Below, piece by piece: positions 22,713-34,500 of a DNA stretch of 64,000 nucleotides (positions within the stretch are counted from its first letter, which is position 1; every line of letters begins with the position of its first letter). A model generated the notes under the pieces. It worked only from the letters and a program-made list of their open reading frames with translations, was not told the origin of the DNA and ran no database searches. The stretch is from Dromiciops gliroides (lineage: Eukaryota; Chordata; Mammalia; Microbiotheria; Microbiotheriidae). The translations under genes and the position numbers were made by a program. The stretch covers positions 679,380,814 to 679,444,813 of the forward strand of contig NC_057862.1 of assembly GCF_019393635.1 (NCBI RefSeq), given 5' to 3'.

Positions 22713-25297
22713 TCATAAAACATCTTTAGTTGACATTCTGCAAATGACACTTTCTAATAATGTCCCGATCTTTTCTTCTTTGGGAGTCAGTTTGTATGTC
22801 TGTAAAAATAAAGTCACATATGGCAGATTAATACTTGGCATGACTAACTCAATTTTACTCATACAGAATCAAAAGACATTCAAGGTCATCCCTTTCTATC
22901 AAGAAACACTGTCACATTTTTCAAGAGAGACGATGGAAAGAAAATGGAAAGTAGGTGCTGGTCAACATTTCTCCAAGGTCTGTTAATTTACAAAGACTTT
23001 TCCACTGATTTCCCCACAGTTCTCCACTCGGCCCTGTCCAAAGTTAAGCTGTCTTGGAAAAGGACGCAGAGGAGAACCTTTCTGACCGAGACAGTGATGA
23101 CAAAGCAAGCTCACTTTCAATCTGAAAACACAGATTCCTCAAACCTTTTTGACTTTGGTGATGTCTGTTATTTCTGCAAGCTTGTCCAGGGGAACCTGCT
23201 GACCATCCACCTGGGAGACGAGGTCTTCTGGATCCATTCGGTCTTCTCCTTCTTCGACACAAACAATTAAAACCGAAGTGTCCCTGTCTGAGATGCCGAA
23301 CCTCTTCAAGGCCTCTGAAATCTGCCACAAAAGCAAAAAGGTTGCATCAGGGCTTCCAAGCTGCTCTGAAGGAGCACCTCCCACCAAGGCCGGACGGCCA
23401 GTGTGCCAGACAGGGGCAGGGCCGCTGCCCAGTGCAGGATGAGGGGCAAGAGTTTTCCCACTGAAAACGGCCTCCTCGTTTAAATGATCTGCACAGTTGT
23501 GTCTGGCTTTAACCTCTCTCCTAGGGGCGGGGCCACTGCAAACTCATCGGCTCCATAACCAAGGTAATTTTTGAGCCCCACCCTGGATTTCTCTAAATGT
23601 CTAGAGTGTTTCTGAGGAAAATGAGAAATGTTAGCCGCCAGCAGTTGTCGTGCATGTGCATGTGCATGTGTGCGTAGACTTTCTCGGGCGCCCAGGCACG
23701 AGACAAACAAAGGTTCCTGCCTTCAACGGCACAGCCTCTAATATGTCCCTCGGGTCTCCCTCCTCCCTTCTGAGTGTTCGCCAGGTCCTTAGTAAGCCTG
23801 ATTCTCTCATTTCCTTGGATCACAACCTTTCACCAGGTCTGAATGGGCTCAATTTCCGAGCTGGTGTTAAGGGCTAAAATTCTAGCTATTCTGTCTAAAA
23901 TATCCAATGAGTGGTCGCCAATAAATTATAAGCTTTAGCAAGAGTTAGACTTTTAAGCATTTATTAAGGAGAATAAGAATTTGGTAAAGAGAGAGAGAAA
24001 GGCCTAGATTCCTATCTATTAAAGGGAGAGCGCATTTCTAGCTCCCTCCTCCGCCAGAGTCCCCAGGAAAGAGAGAGAAACAGAGCCCCAGTCTCTTCCT
24101 TCTTCCTCCCACTAGCAAACGTCACTTCCTGACGCCAAAGAAAAGACCTTCCCTTTCATGGCGGAGCTTTTCTACAGTAAGTCTCCAGCAGGTGGCGTCA
24201 TTCCAAGCGTTACACTGGCATTAAGCAGATGGGGCCCTGCAGAAATCAGTGAGTAAAACGCTCTTCTTACACTGTTGTTAGGGGAAAGGTTGAAGATAAT
24301 TTCTGTGCTCAGAGTCCGCGTCTTCATTTTCCCAAGCTTGTGGAGATGGACGGCTTTGTTGGCTGCTGCGAGGATCTGAAATGGATCGAGCACCTACAGA
24401 AGAGCAGAGGAGGAAGGAGGAAGGGGGAAGGAGGGAGGCAGGCCAGCGCCTCGGAGCAGGGCGTTCTGCAGAGCGGCAGAAGGGCCGGCTCCTGCCTGAG
24501 AACTCCTGAATCTGAGAGGTGGGAGGAGGGAAGGGAAGCCTCTCATTACGGAGATAAGGAAGCTGAAACCCAGGGGAAGGAGCTGCCCCTGGCAGTCACC
24601 AAGCTTCCCAGACTCGGAGTTCTACCAACTACCCATGCACAAGGCCAGTCAAACCTGGCCTGCATCCCACCCCATTCCCACATTGGTTCCGATAGTGGGT
24701 GCTTATTTTTCTGCTCCCAACCTGCTTTACACAGAACCTGACTGATCTCCGATTTCAGGATGACCACAAAAATGAAAAACACAACAGGGATGACAAAAAT
24801 TACTAAAACAATTTTATTTGAATGGAAAGAAATATTTAGAAATTGATATAAATATAAGTTAACATGGTAAGCTTATGTAATTTTTAAGTTAATCTTTTCT
24901 CCTCTTTCAAAGAGATTTAAGGGCTAAAACTTTTTTTTTTTTGGTTCTCTTTTCATAATTTAGTTACCTATTTGGGAGTGGCCTATTTTTGGACCCAGAG
25001 TTCTCTTTCCAATGTGTCTGATGGTGGCAGAATTTTAGGCTAACCTTGAAGTTGCTTCCATAATATAGAAGAAATATCAAACACATACTGCAATGTCTAT
25101 AAAATGGGGTGGTGACATAAATTATTCACTTGGTCTAAAAGCATACATATACTCACCATGGTAGCATTAATTAATGCTCCATTGATGCTACCTTCCATGG
25201 CCTTTTTTTTTAAATCTCCGGCATTTTTGACACCACGAAATAAGAGAAGCGTAACCATGCACTCAGGAAACAGGTCTAACTGAGATGTGAACTGCAT
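22713..25297 (-). CDS. TPRKB: TPRKB, KEOPS complex subunit (Cgi121 family), four coding exons
   Basis: Coding exons on the minus strand: 25297-25157 (ATG in [13 protein letters not shown]; the exon starts at 25303 after an acceptor), 24393-24271 ([19 protein letters not shown] to FNLSPNNS), 23321-23145 ([11 protein letters not shown] to ITKVKK) and 22799-22713 ([12 protein letters not shown] to MSTKDVL, stop). All borders are GT/AG and all junctions phase 0: 141+123+177+87 bases give 175 aa, the human length. The sequence matches human TPRKB closely from memory ([42 protein letters not shown]). TPRKB binds the kinase TP53RK in the KEOPS/EKC complex, which makes N6-threonylcarbamoyl-adenosine at tRNA position 37. 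No broken frame was seen. A solo LTR lies in the intron between exons 24393-24271 and 23321-23145, 56 bases from the donor. A further noncoding exon 1 probably lies in the CpG island upstream. Confidence 0.96.
23865..24214 (-). mobile_element. Solo LTR (retroviral fossil), 350 bp, in a TPRKB intron
   Basis: On the plus strand it begins TGTTAAGGGCTAAAATT and ends GCGTTACA. It is flanked by CTGG at 23861-23864 and CTGG at 24215-24218, a 4-base target duplication of the length typical for class I (gamma-type) endogenous retroviruses. The minus orientation (same as TPRKB) follows from the poly(A) signal in 'ccttaataaatgcttaaaag' form. It is the same family as the copy at 47276-47647. No internal region is present. 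Moderate divergence between the copies suggests an old insertion. Confidence 0.85.
24900..25150. other. TPRKB intron, unique sequence
   Basis: AT-rich intron between the first two coding exons. 24394-25156 contains a short T-run at 24931 and no recognisable repeat or RNA gene. Confidence 0.4.
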
Positions 25298-25303
25298 TTT
25301 CCA

Positions 25304-26740
25304 CTGTAGGAGACAAAAACGTGGCGTAGAGAATGACCATTTTTTAAAAGTGGCCATAGACCAGCACAGGCACAAGTGAGGATGGGTCCCACCCCTCCCC
25401 CATGTCTGAACAATTCTGAACCTTAATTTAGCTTCCCTCGATGAAGGCTATTTGAGTCATGCTTCTTTAAGAGATGGGTCCTTATCTCAGGTATGAGGTA
25501 AAATGACATTAAGTAAAGTTCATTAGAGTGGTATCCTGTTCTAATTTGTGAAAGGAAAATCTATAAACTGCAGCAGCTAAGAGACATCTGCCCTGGGGGG
25601 CAGGGACTGTCTTGTGCCTCCTTTTGTATCCCCAGCGCTTGGCACAGGGCCTAGCATGGAGGAGGCATTTAGTGTTCCTCATTTTCCTCAGGTGATGAAG
25701 TCACCTGATTCCCTGCGCTTTCCACTGTGCCAAGCTCCCCTCCCGCAACTGAGATCTTTGTAAAGTGCTTTGCAAATTTTACAATGCTCTAGAAACACAA
25801 GCCTCAGATGCTAGCCGAGGGACCACAAAGATGATTTATGCAAAGCGTTCTGTAAACCTTTTTTCCTCATTGTTCTGTACTAGAGACTCCAAGAGAAAAC
25901 ATTGGTTTTTGGTCTTATTCAGGTTGGCACAAGAAAGCCCAGAGGGGCTGAGGTGGTCTTTGATTGTCCAGGAGCTCCTGTGAAGGGCACAATCTGCTCT
26001 GTGGAGGGCTGAGGGCAGATTTCTGGAGAGCTGAAGCCCTTCCAGACACCCAATACTCACAAGGCTCTGGGATCTCATCAATTTGCACGTCCTGATCTGA
26101 GACAATCCCAAGGGCCGAAGGACAGAGCATATAATAACCCCGACTGGAACTCAGACTGAAGCATGTACTTTTTCCACTTTCTTTCATTTTTTCTTGCATA
26201 AAATGACTAATAGGGTCATGTTTTACCTTAAGTATACACTGGCATGTCCTCTCTAAACGCAGAGCATGACCCACTGGTGCCTAGTTGAACCTATTTGATG
26301 CTTGTCCAAGCGTCCCCATGAGGCCAAGAGATTCCTCCACGATTTGCCCCAGATGTATAGTGTTCGTGCCTATTTATGTGCATATTATCACCTCCTGAGA
26401 GCGTAAGCCTCTTGAGGACAAGGAATGTTCTCTCTATGTCCTAAGTGATTAAAGACGGTACCTGGCCCTGAGTAAGTGCTAGAGATGCTATTGTACGTAT
26501 TGTATATAATATATAGCATATATACTCTCATCTTCATAATCATCAGTGATTAATCTCAATATGATCCCCACTTTACTGATGAGGAAACTGAGCGGTTAGG
26601 TGACTGTCCAGGGCTGCACAGCTGCTTAAATGTCTGAGGCTGGATTTGGGCCTTCATAACGCCTCCACTGACCAGTCATTCATTCATTCGTTCGTTCGTT
26701 CGTTCGTTCGTTCATTCATTCATTCATACCAGGGTAAACA
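25304..26740. repeat. Likely TPRKB intron 1: L2/MIR fragments and an (ATTC/GTTC)n tract
   Basis: 25585-25685 and 26385-26480 are L2-type tails ('cttgaggacaaggaatgttc' form). 26560-26665 is an antisense MIR ('gatgaggaaactgagcggtt'). 26680-26728 is a CATT/CGTT tetranucleotide run. No other gene was seen. Confidence 0.5.
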
Positions 26741-26749
26741 AAACTGGAG

Positions 26750-27640
26750 AAAGCTCCGCTTCCGGTCCTAGAAACCCCGCCCCTAGTGACGTCACCACCG
26801 CAACCCTCTCCGGCCCCCCGCAGGCCACGTCCCATCACGACGCCACCAATGGCAGCCTGTCTCTCCTCCGGACGCCGTGACGTCATCCCCAAAGCCGGAG
26901 CGTCTCCGCGGCTTCCGCCGCGGTAGCTATGGACGCCGACCTCTAACCGCTCCTAGGCCCAGAGCGCGGGGAGGCCTCGGCCAGGCCCGCTCTGGTTCCC
27001 TAGCCTCTGGTGTCACCCTAATAAGAGGAGGACTTACATAGCTCCGACTCGTTTCCCCCAGAAACCTCTCCTGTCGGAAATGATGCCCTCGTCCTTCCTC
27101 ACGACTTCCGGGGGCTCGCGCCTTTCTCCGCCAAGCGCTCACGCATGCGCCCTCGATGCCAATCTGCTCTTCGCTTCTGTCCCGCCCCTTCGCGCGCTTC
27201 GGGCGCCCGTTTCCAACATCCGGTCGTGTCTGGCCTGGTGTTTCCGGGTCCCCCAGTGCGCTCTTTGCGTCCTCCGCCTCCCCCAGGAGTCTTGGGACTT
27301 GGCGGCGGCCCTGTACCTCGGCTTGCGTCACGTCCCGCCCCCTCGCCCGCTACGAGCGATTTAGGGGAGGGGCTGGGTTAGCGCCGCTCCTTAAGCGGGC
27401 GTGGATTAAGCCCCTGCTGTATACCGAGGCCCACCTCCCCCCACGCTAGAGCGCCCCCCTTGCGGGCAGCCGTGCAGTCTCCTAACGCCCCCTCCCCGCA
27501 TCCTAGCCCCTGCCTGGTCACTGCCCCCGCTTAAACGCCTTTCCTCGGCCCCGCCCTCGTGGCTCTTGACACCGCCTCCCCCCCTCCCCCCGCCCCGGGG
27601 GCTCCTCGTCCTCCCCCGCCCCGGGGGCTCTGGCCCTGAT
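26750..27640 (-). promoter_or_regulatory. CpG island, likely TPRKB promoter, with possible noncoding exon 1
   Basis: GC-rich and rich in CG dinucleotides, unlike the rest of the window. It has GC-box-like ccccgcccc and cgccccct runs, and CRE-like tgacgtca cores at 26788 and 26878. There is no TATA. On the minus strand a donor, gagctat|gtaagt (exon edge 27038), could end a TPRKB leader exon that joins the acceptor at 25303. Open frames of about 80-130 codons here lack any family signature and are taken as GC artefacts. A second, divergent transcript cannot be excluded. Confidence 0.7.
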
Positions 27641-27910
27641 GATTCCCAGATCCACTTCTGCCCTGACCTGGCCACCCTTCTCCGTCCAAAAGTCTTCTAG
27701 ACTTCTTAAACCGCAGCCCAACCTGGGCCGTTGTCTTTGCTTTGAAAACAGTCCCTTTTTTAAACTGCCGCTTGAACTCAGGGCCCGCCTCGAGGCCACA
27801 CAGCTCGGTTGGGCTGGACTTGAATCCAGGTCTTCCAGCTACAAGACTAATCTTTGAAGCAGAGGAGATCGAGGGACTGATAATGAGAGCTACAGAATCG
27901 AAGAATCGCG

Positions 27911-27916
27911 TTTATT
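27911..27916 (-). terminator. Possible poly(A) signal of the CLEC4F-like gene
   Basis: Reverse complement AATAAA about 590 bases past the stop at 28507, in 'cgtttattaagg'. It lies only a few hundred bases from the CpG island, so the lectin gene would end close to the TPRKB promoter. Confidence 0.3.
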
Positions 27917-28027
27917 AAGGGAGTCTGAGTGCCCAGCCCAAAAGAGCAGACAGCCCTACATCCTGACAAGGAGAGGTCACCCTCCTAGGGCAGTGGTGGC
28001 CGCCTGAAGGGATTTTAGTTTGAAAGT

Positions 28028-28097
28028 TATATGCTAGCTGTGTGACCCTGGGCAAGTCACTTAACCCTCATTGCCCCGCAAAAAAAAAAAAAAAAAG
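28028..28097 (+). repeat. Truncated marsupial SINE (3' half)
   Basis: 'atgctagctgtgtgaccctg' followed by 'cacttaaccctcattgcccc' and a poly-A tail. The head is missing. Confidence 0.75.
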
Positions 28098-28506
28098 AGA
28101 GAGGAAAGTTAGGTTGACGGTGAATAAATCTCAGAGCTGCAGGTAGATCCCCCTCTGAGGGGCGGTGGCTCTGTCAGCTGGACTGGGGAAAGGGGGCCAG
28201 CAAGAGGATGTCTGGGGATTAAGGAGACCAGAAGCCGGAGCCAGCCTGCATTAGGAAGCCCTGTGAGGTGCTGACTGACAGCTCCTGGGGTTCAAGGGTG
28301 GCCGGAATGGCCCAAGAAGCCTTTCCAGGACATAACAGGCTTGAGCTGGATCTCAAAGGATGGGAAGGATTGAGATCAGTGTCCAGTGCTGGGATGGTTC
28401 TAGGAGGTCGAGGTGAGGATGGAAGAAGCAGGACCCGGAACCATCCCTGCACCATTGGCAGCCCTGTGAGGGGAGGCCGGGGGGCAGGTGATGAGCCTGG
28501 CCACGG

Positions 28507-31500
28507 CTATGGGTGCTGCCCGGGTAGTTCTGGCACCTTCTTACAGATCCAGGGATAGGGTTTGTCACAGAGCATGTCGTTCCACTTCACCTGAGTCTGG
28601 ACGCAGTCTTCACTCAGGTCCTTCCCGTAGTGCCAGTTGTCTGGCTGGTTCTTGTTCCAAAACCTGGTGAGAAGAGCAGCCCCGATCTGTGAGAAACCAC
28701 CTTTTCTACTGTGGATGCAGCTGTGCTGGCTGTGCGAGGGAGAGGTGGCTCGTGTAGGAATTGCTGCCTGGGTGGTGTCATGGATCAATTGCGGGGCTTG
28801 AAGCCAGGAAGACTTGGGTTCAAATCTCACTTCTGATACTTACTGTGGGGCCATGGGCGAGTGACTTTTTCTCTGAGCCATAGTTTCCTTATGTATAAAA
28901 TAAGAATAATGGCACCTGTATTACCTGCTTCACTGTCCTTGTGACACCCAGGTTGAGGTACTGTAAGGCATTTAAAAAAGCCAATTATGATTCTAACCAT
29001 AATAGACCCTGTTAAAAGATGCCATGATGTAAGAGAGATCGTTGCCCTGGGAGTGGAGAGGAGAGGCCTGGTTTCAAGTGACAGCTCTCCCTTTAGACAG
29101 CAGGGAGGCCTTCCTCTGTTTCCTCATCTGTAAAACAAGGGGCTGGGGTGAGGTGGCTTTCCAGGTCCTTTCTCTGGCTCTTTTCTGAGTATCCCAGAGT
29201 GGCTGAACAAAATGCCATGTGAGATCAGAGTGCAAGAGGGGAGGAAACTTCATGAGAAGGTGGCATTGGCATTGGGCTGGATGGTGGTGAGATTGCAGCA
29301 GGGCCACGGAGGAGACTGAATGGAGCAGGCCCACCAGGGCAGGGAGGGGCTGGGAGAGACAGATGATGATCCAGTTTGGCCAAAAGGTCTGTATGGAGGG
29401 CCGTGAGGCTTGATAAGGCTGAAAAGGGCTCTGTTGCAGATGGAGGGGGAAGTGGCTCCCTAAGGGGCAGGGAGGCCAAGTAATGATCTGAAAAGGGTGC
29501 TGCTTCTGGACTCAGAAGACCTGGGCTCTAACTCTGCCCATGTGACTCCCAGGAGAAGTGCATTTCTCTTCTTTGGGGCCTCAGTTTCCTCCACCATAAA
29601 ATAAAGAGATTGGATTGGAACAATTTATAGAAAGATGTCCACAATGCAGGATTAAAAACAACTACCTGTGCACACTTCTGCTTTGGATGGTTTTGTTTGT
29701 TTTGTTTTGTTTTTTGTTTTTCCTGGAGCCCATAATCCCTCATCTCTAGCCAGCATTTTGCAGGCGGCTGCCCCCTTGAAGACAGGGCCTTGGAGAGGAA
29801 CTACACCACAGTGACGGCATTTCTCAGTGGATTAACCTCCAAGTGGCCTTCACTTTTGGGCAGCTGGGTGGCATAGAGGATAGAAAACTAGGCTTGGAAT
29901 CAGGAAGACATCTCCCTGACTTCAAAGTCAGTCTCAACACTTACTAGCTGTGTGACCCTGGGCAAGTCGTTTCACCCTGTTTGCCTCAGTTTCCTCCTCA
30001 TCTGTAAAATGAACTGGAGAGAGGCAAACCGTTTCAGTATTCTTTGCCAAGAAAACCCCAAAATGGTGTCACGAAGAGTGGACATGACTGAACAACTACA
30101 ACAAAAGGCCTTCAGCTTCTTATGCATTAGGCTCGGTCCTCTGGTGGTATATGTTTAGGAAAATATTCCCTCACTGCCTTTGTACAGTCTGGCTGCCCTT
30201 CATACCTGGAATACTTTGTTTTGTGTGTTGTATATACTTTTGTTTCTTGTCATATGTTTACATGTGTCCTCTCCCTTTAGAAAACAAGCTCCTGAAGGCA
30301 GGAACCGTTTCATTTCTGTCCTTGCATCTGGGTTGCCTAAGCACAGTACATTGTTGTCCAGTGTGTCCCACTCTGTGACCTTTGTACCACACTGTCCATG
30401 GGGGCTTTCCTTCTTGTGAAGATAGTGGAGGTAGCTTGCCATTTCCTTCTCAGCCTTGTTTTATAGACAAGGAAACCAAAGCAAACAGGGTTAAGACTTG
30501 TCCAGTGGTCACACAGCTGTAAGTGTCTGAGGTGACATTTGAATTCTGGTCTTCCTGACTCCAGGCCCAGATCTACTACTGATAGGCACCTAGGTGCCTC
30601 CTAATAGGCACTTAATATGTGCCAGCACATAGTAGGCCACTTAAATAAATGCTTCCCGAGTCATTGATAGAAGGGGATTCTTGTTCAGGGCCTGTGTTGG
30701 TCCTTCCAACTCTGGAATTTGAATCCACCTGACCTGGCTCTGGGACAGGAGAAGACTGGGAAGGTCTGAGGCTGAGAAATTCGCATTACTTACGCTTCGC
30801 TCTCATTATACGGAGTCCCATCCACCCAGTACCAGGCTCCCTTCAGTGTCCTTGTAAGTCAGCCCAATCCAATAATAAACGCCATTTGTCCTCTTACTCA
30901 GAAATTCCTATGCAGAGGAATGAGTCAGAGAATATGATTGTTGTGGTATATGTGTCTATGGTGAGATTTCCCATTTTCTGAGAATAGACTCTAGAGACAG
31001 AGGAGGTACTTGTTCTCTCTCTCTGTCCTCTCTCCTCCCTCTCTTCTTCTCTGTTTCTGTCTCTCCCTATCTCCTGTCTCTTTCTCTCATCTTTCCCCCC
31101 CCTCTTCCTTTCTCTTTTTCTCCGTCTCTGTTTCTCTTCTCTCTCCCCCTCCCCCCCTCCCCTTTTTTCCTTTCCTCTCTATCTCCCTTTCTCCCTCTTC
31201 ATTTCTGTCTCATATTTCTCCCTCCCACGATCCATCCCTCATTTCCCCTTCATTCCCAGAACTCAGGCTCTGTTTGATGTGCCCTTTTCATCTTGGGCCA
31301 AGCACTTGATTCTCTATGGTCTGTCTCCCTGTGGGACTGCATGGCTCTCTCCAAAAGGTCCTTTAGAGCATGGAGAGGAGAAACACCACAATGAATTCTT
31401 TTGCTCATGATTCCGTAATGGGATAGTAATGGATAGTAGTGCTTTGTCCTCCAGAGACCCGCCCATGGCAGTCCTACTGGGATCATAGATCACATTGAAT

Positions 31501-34500
31501 TCCACCAATAGTTATCGAGCCCCATGCGAGGACACAAAGACAAACACTGAGCAGGCGCGGCTCTCAAGGAGGATGAAAGAAGCGTGCCCCAGGCCAGTGG
31601 GGGAGAGGTGTGGAGTGGGGGCCTGAGCTGTCCTGGCCATTTGGCTCCCTGGGGGCACTCTTGCTCTCTTCTGCATCTTTTTTTTTTATTTTGTTTGTTT
31701 TTTTTAGAATAGAATTTTATTTCCAAATATATGTAAAAACAAATTTTAAACATCAATTTAAAAAAAAATTGTTCCAACTTCTCTTCCTCCTCTATTCCCA
31801 CCCCCACCCACTAGAACTCAAGCATTTCAAAATAAATTATACATGAGTAGTCCATGGAAAAACATTCCCACATTAGCTAGGTTGTGAGGAAAAAAAACAG
31901 TCAAAAAACTCCCAAAACATTCAGACTGAGGAATCGTCAAAGAGAAAAAAACATTTTTTTAAAAAAAGGAGTTTCCAGGGGCAGCTAGGGTGGTGCAGCG
32001 GACAGGAGCACCGCCCTGGAACCAGGAGCACCCGAGCCCAAGTCCAGCCCACACACCCAACACCCACCAGCCATATGACCCCAGGCACGCCACCCTAACC
32101 CCAAGTTGCCTCACCAAAAAAGAAAAAAAAAGAGAGAGAAAAGAAAAAAAAAAAATGTGTTTCCAACTATTCAGATACTATCACTTTCTTTCTCTGTAGG
32201 ATGGGTTTGCCATTTTCCATAGTCCTTCAGGGTTATATTGGACCATTGCCTTGCTGAAAATACCACATGCTTCCCAGGCAGATCATTTTACACTATTGCT
32301 GTTATTTTGTATACAGTGCATTTCACTCTGCTTCAGTTCATGTAGGTCTTTCCAGGTTTTTCTAATAGTATCCTGTTCATCATACCCTAAATAATGTACC
32401 TTAAACTTGACAGAAGAATTTTTCTTGTATTAACCCAGCAAAGTCATCATAACTATTTCCCTCCATCCTATTCCCTTCCCATGATATTTACTCTATTTTC
32501 CATCTTCTTTAACTATTCCTCCTCAAAAGTATTTTACTTCTGACTGTCCCCTCCCCTACTCTACCACTCCCTTTTTCCACCCTTCCTTCCTTATCCTCTT
32601 CCCCTCATACTTTTCCTGGAAGGTTAAATAGATTACTCCTCCCAACGGGTGTGAAATGTTATTCCCTCCATAGCCAACTCTGATGAGTTTAAGGTCTTTG
32701 AGCTAATTCTATGTTCCAAATTTTCGTTCCTCCCTCTCTCCTCAAACCCTTCCCTATGAAATCAAGCAATTCAATATTTCATACCTGTGCCGTTATGCAG
32801 AACGTCTTCCCTTCCTTGAAAGTATTTTGCTTTTTACTACGCTCTCCCAGAATCTGCCCTTCCCCTCCTTCCCCTCCCCCCCCTTATCTCCCTCCCTTCT
32901 TCAGGGCAAAATATATTACTATACCCCTTGAGTATGTATGTTAGTCCTTCTTTGAGTCAATTCTGATGATATTAAGGTTCAATCACTCCCAATTCCTTAC
33001 CCCTCTCCCCTCCCCTCCATAAGCTTTTTTCTTGTTTCCTTCATATGAATAACCTCTCCCCAGACCATCTCTCCCCTTCCCCCTCCCCCAGTCTATTTCT
33101 TCCTACACCTCAACCCTATTTTAAGGAAGTCATTATGGGTTATGTTAGGTGGCACAGTGGACAATGCACCAGCCCTGGACCCAGGAGGCCCCCAAGCCCA
33201 AATCCGGCCCCATACATAAGACACCCCACAAAGAACAAAACATAACTTCCCTTCGTATTCAGTTCAGACCTGTGTCCTCTGGTATTATCTTCCCATATAG
33301 GAATGTTGACAGTTTGATCTTTTAATATCCCTCATGAAGTCTTTTTCCTGTTTATCTTTTTATGCTCCCCTGGGGGTGTTGTATTTGAAAGTCAAATTTT
33401 CTATTCAGTTCAGGTCTTTTCATAACAAATGCCTGAAAGTCTTCTTTCCTCCTTGAGTTCCATGTTTGCCTCTGAAAGAGGATGCTTAGTTTTGCTGGGT
33501 ACGTGATTTTTGGCTGTAGTCCCCAGTTCCTTTGCCCTCTGGAATATCATATTCCATGCCCTCCGGTCCTTTAATGTAGAAGCTGCTAGATCTTGTTTTA
33601 TCCTTATTGGAGCTCCCACAGTATTTAAATTCCTTTTTTCCTAGCTGCTTTGCAAGTATTTTCTCCTTGACCTGGGAGTTCTGGAATTTGGCTATAATAT
33701 TCTGGAGGTTTCCTTTTGGGATCTCTTTCAGGAGGTGATCGGTGGATTTTTTCAATTTCTATTTTAGCTTCTGCTTCAAGAATATCAGGGCAATTTTCCC
33801 TCACAATCTCTTGGAGGATGGTGTCTAAACTCTTGTTTTGGTCATGGTTTTTCAGGTAGTCCATGATTTTCAAATTATCTCTCCTAGATTTATTTTCTAG
33901 GTCAGCTGTTTTTCCAAGGAGATATTTCACATTGCCTTCTATTTTTTCATTCAATTGGATTTGCTTTACTGTGTCTTGGTTTCTCATAAGCTCACTAGCT
34001 TCCATTTGTTCAATCCTAATTCTTAGGCAATTATTTTCAGCAGAAAGTTTTTTAATCTCCTTTTCCATTATGGCTTTTCAAACTGTTGACTTTTTTTCTC
34101 ATGACTCTCCTGCATTGCTCTCATTCCTCTTTCCATTCCTTCCTCTCTTTCTCTACATCTTCGTTCTATCTCTCCTACTTTCTCTTCAAAGTCCCTTTTG
34201 AGAGCTTCCTGGCCTGAGACCAGTTCATATTTTCTTGGAAGCTTTGATGTTGGAGCTTTGACCCTATTATTATCTTCTTCTTCTGAGGATGTATTGTGGG
34301 TCTACCTTTCCCCCCAAAGAAGTTTTTCGATGGTCCTTCTGCTTTCTCTGCCTACTCATCCTGGCTTATCTGTTTCTTGGCTTTTACTCCGTAAAGTGTA
34401 GCACTGCTTCCCGGACACACCGTTGGTGCTACAGCGTGGCCCAGGGGGTGATTGGGCTTCTCAGCCTGCCTGACTTGTGAGTAATCACAGCCGCTTTCTC

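Noticed and set aside
26680-26728. Regular short repeats as a CRISPR-like array
   Set aside because: A simple tetranucleotide run with no spacers, in a eukaryotic genome.
26927-27857. Arg/Pro/Gly-rich open frames of 70-134 codons
   Set aside because: They lie in the CpG island, where stops are rare. No splice support or family motif.
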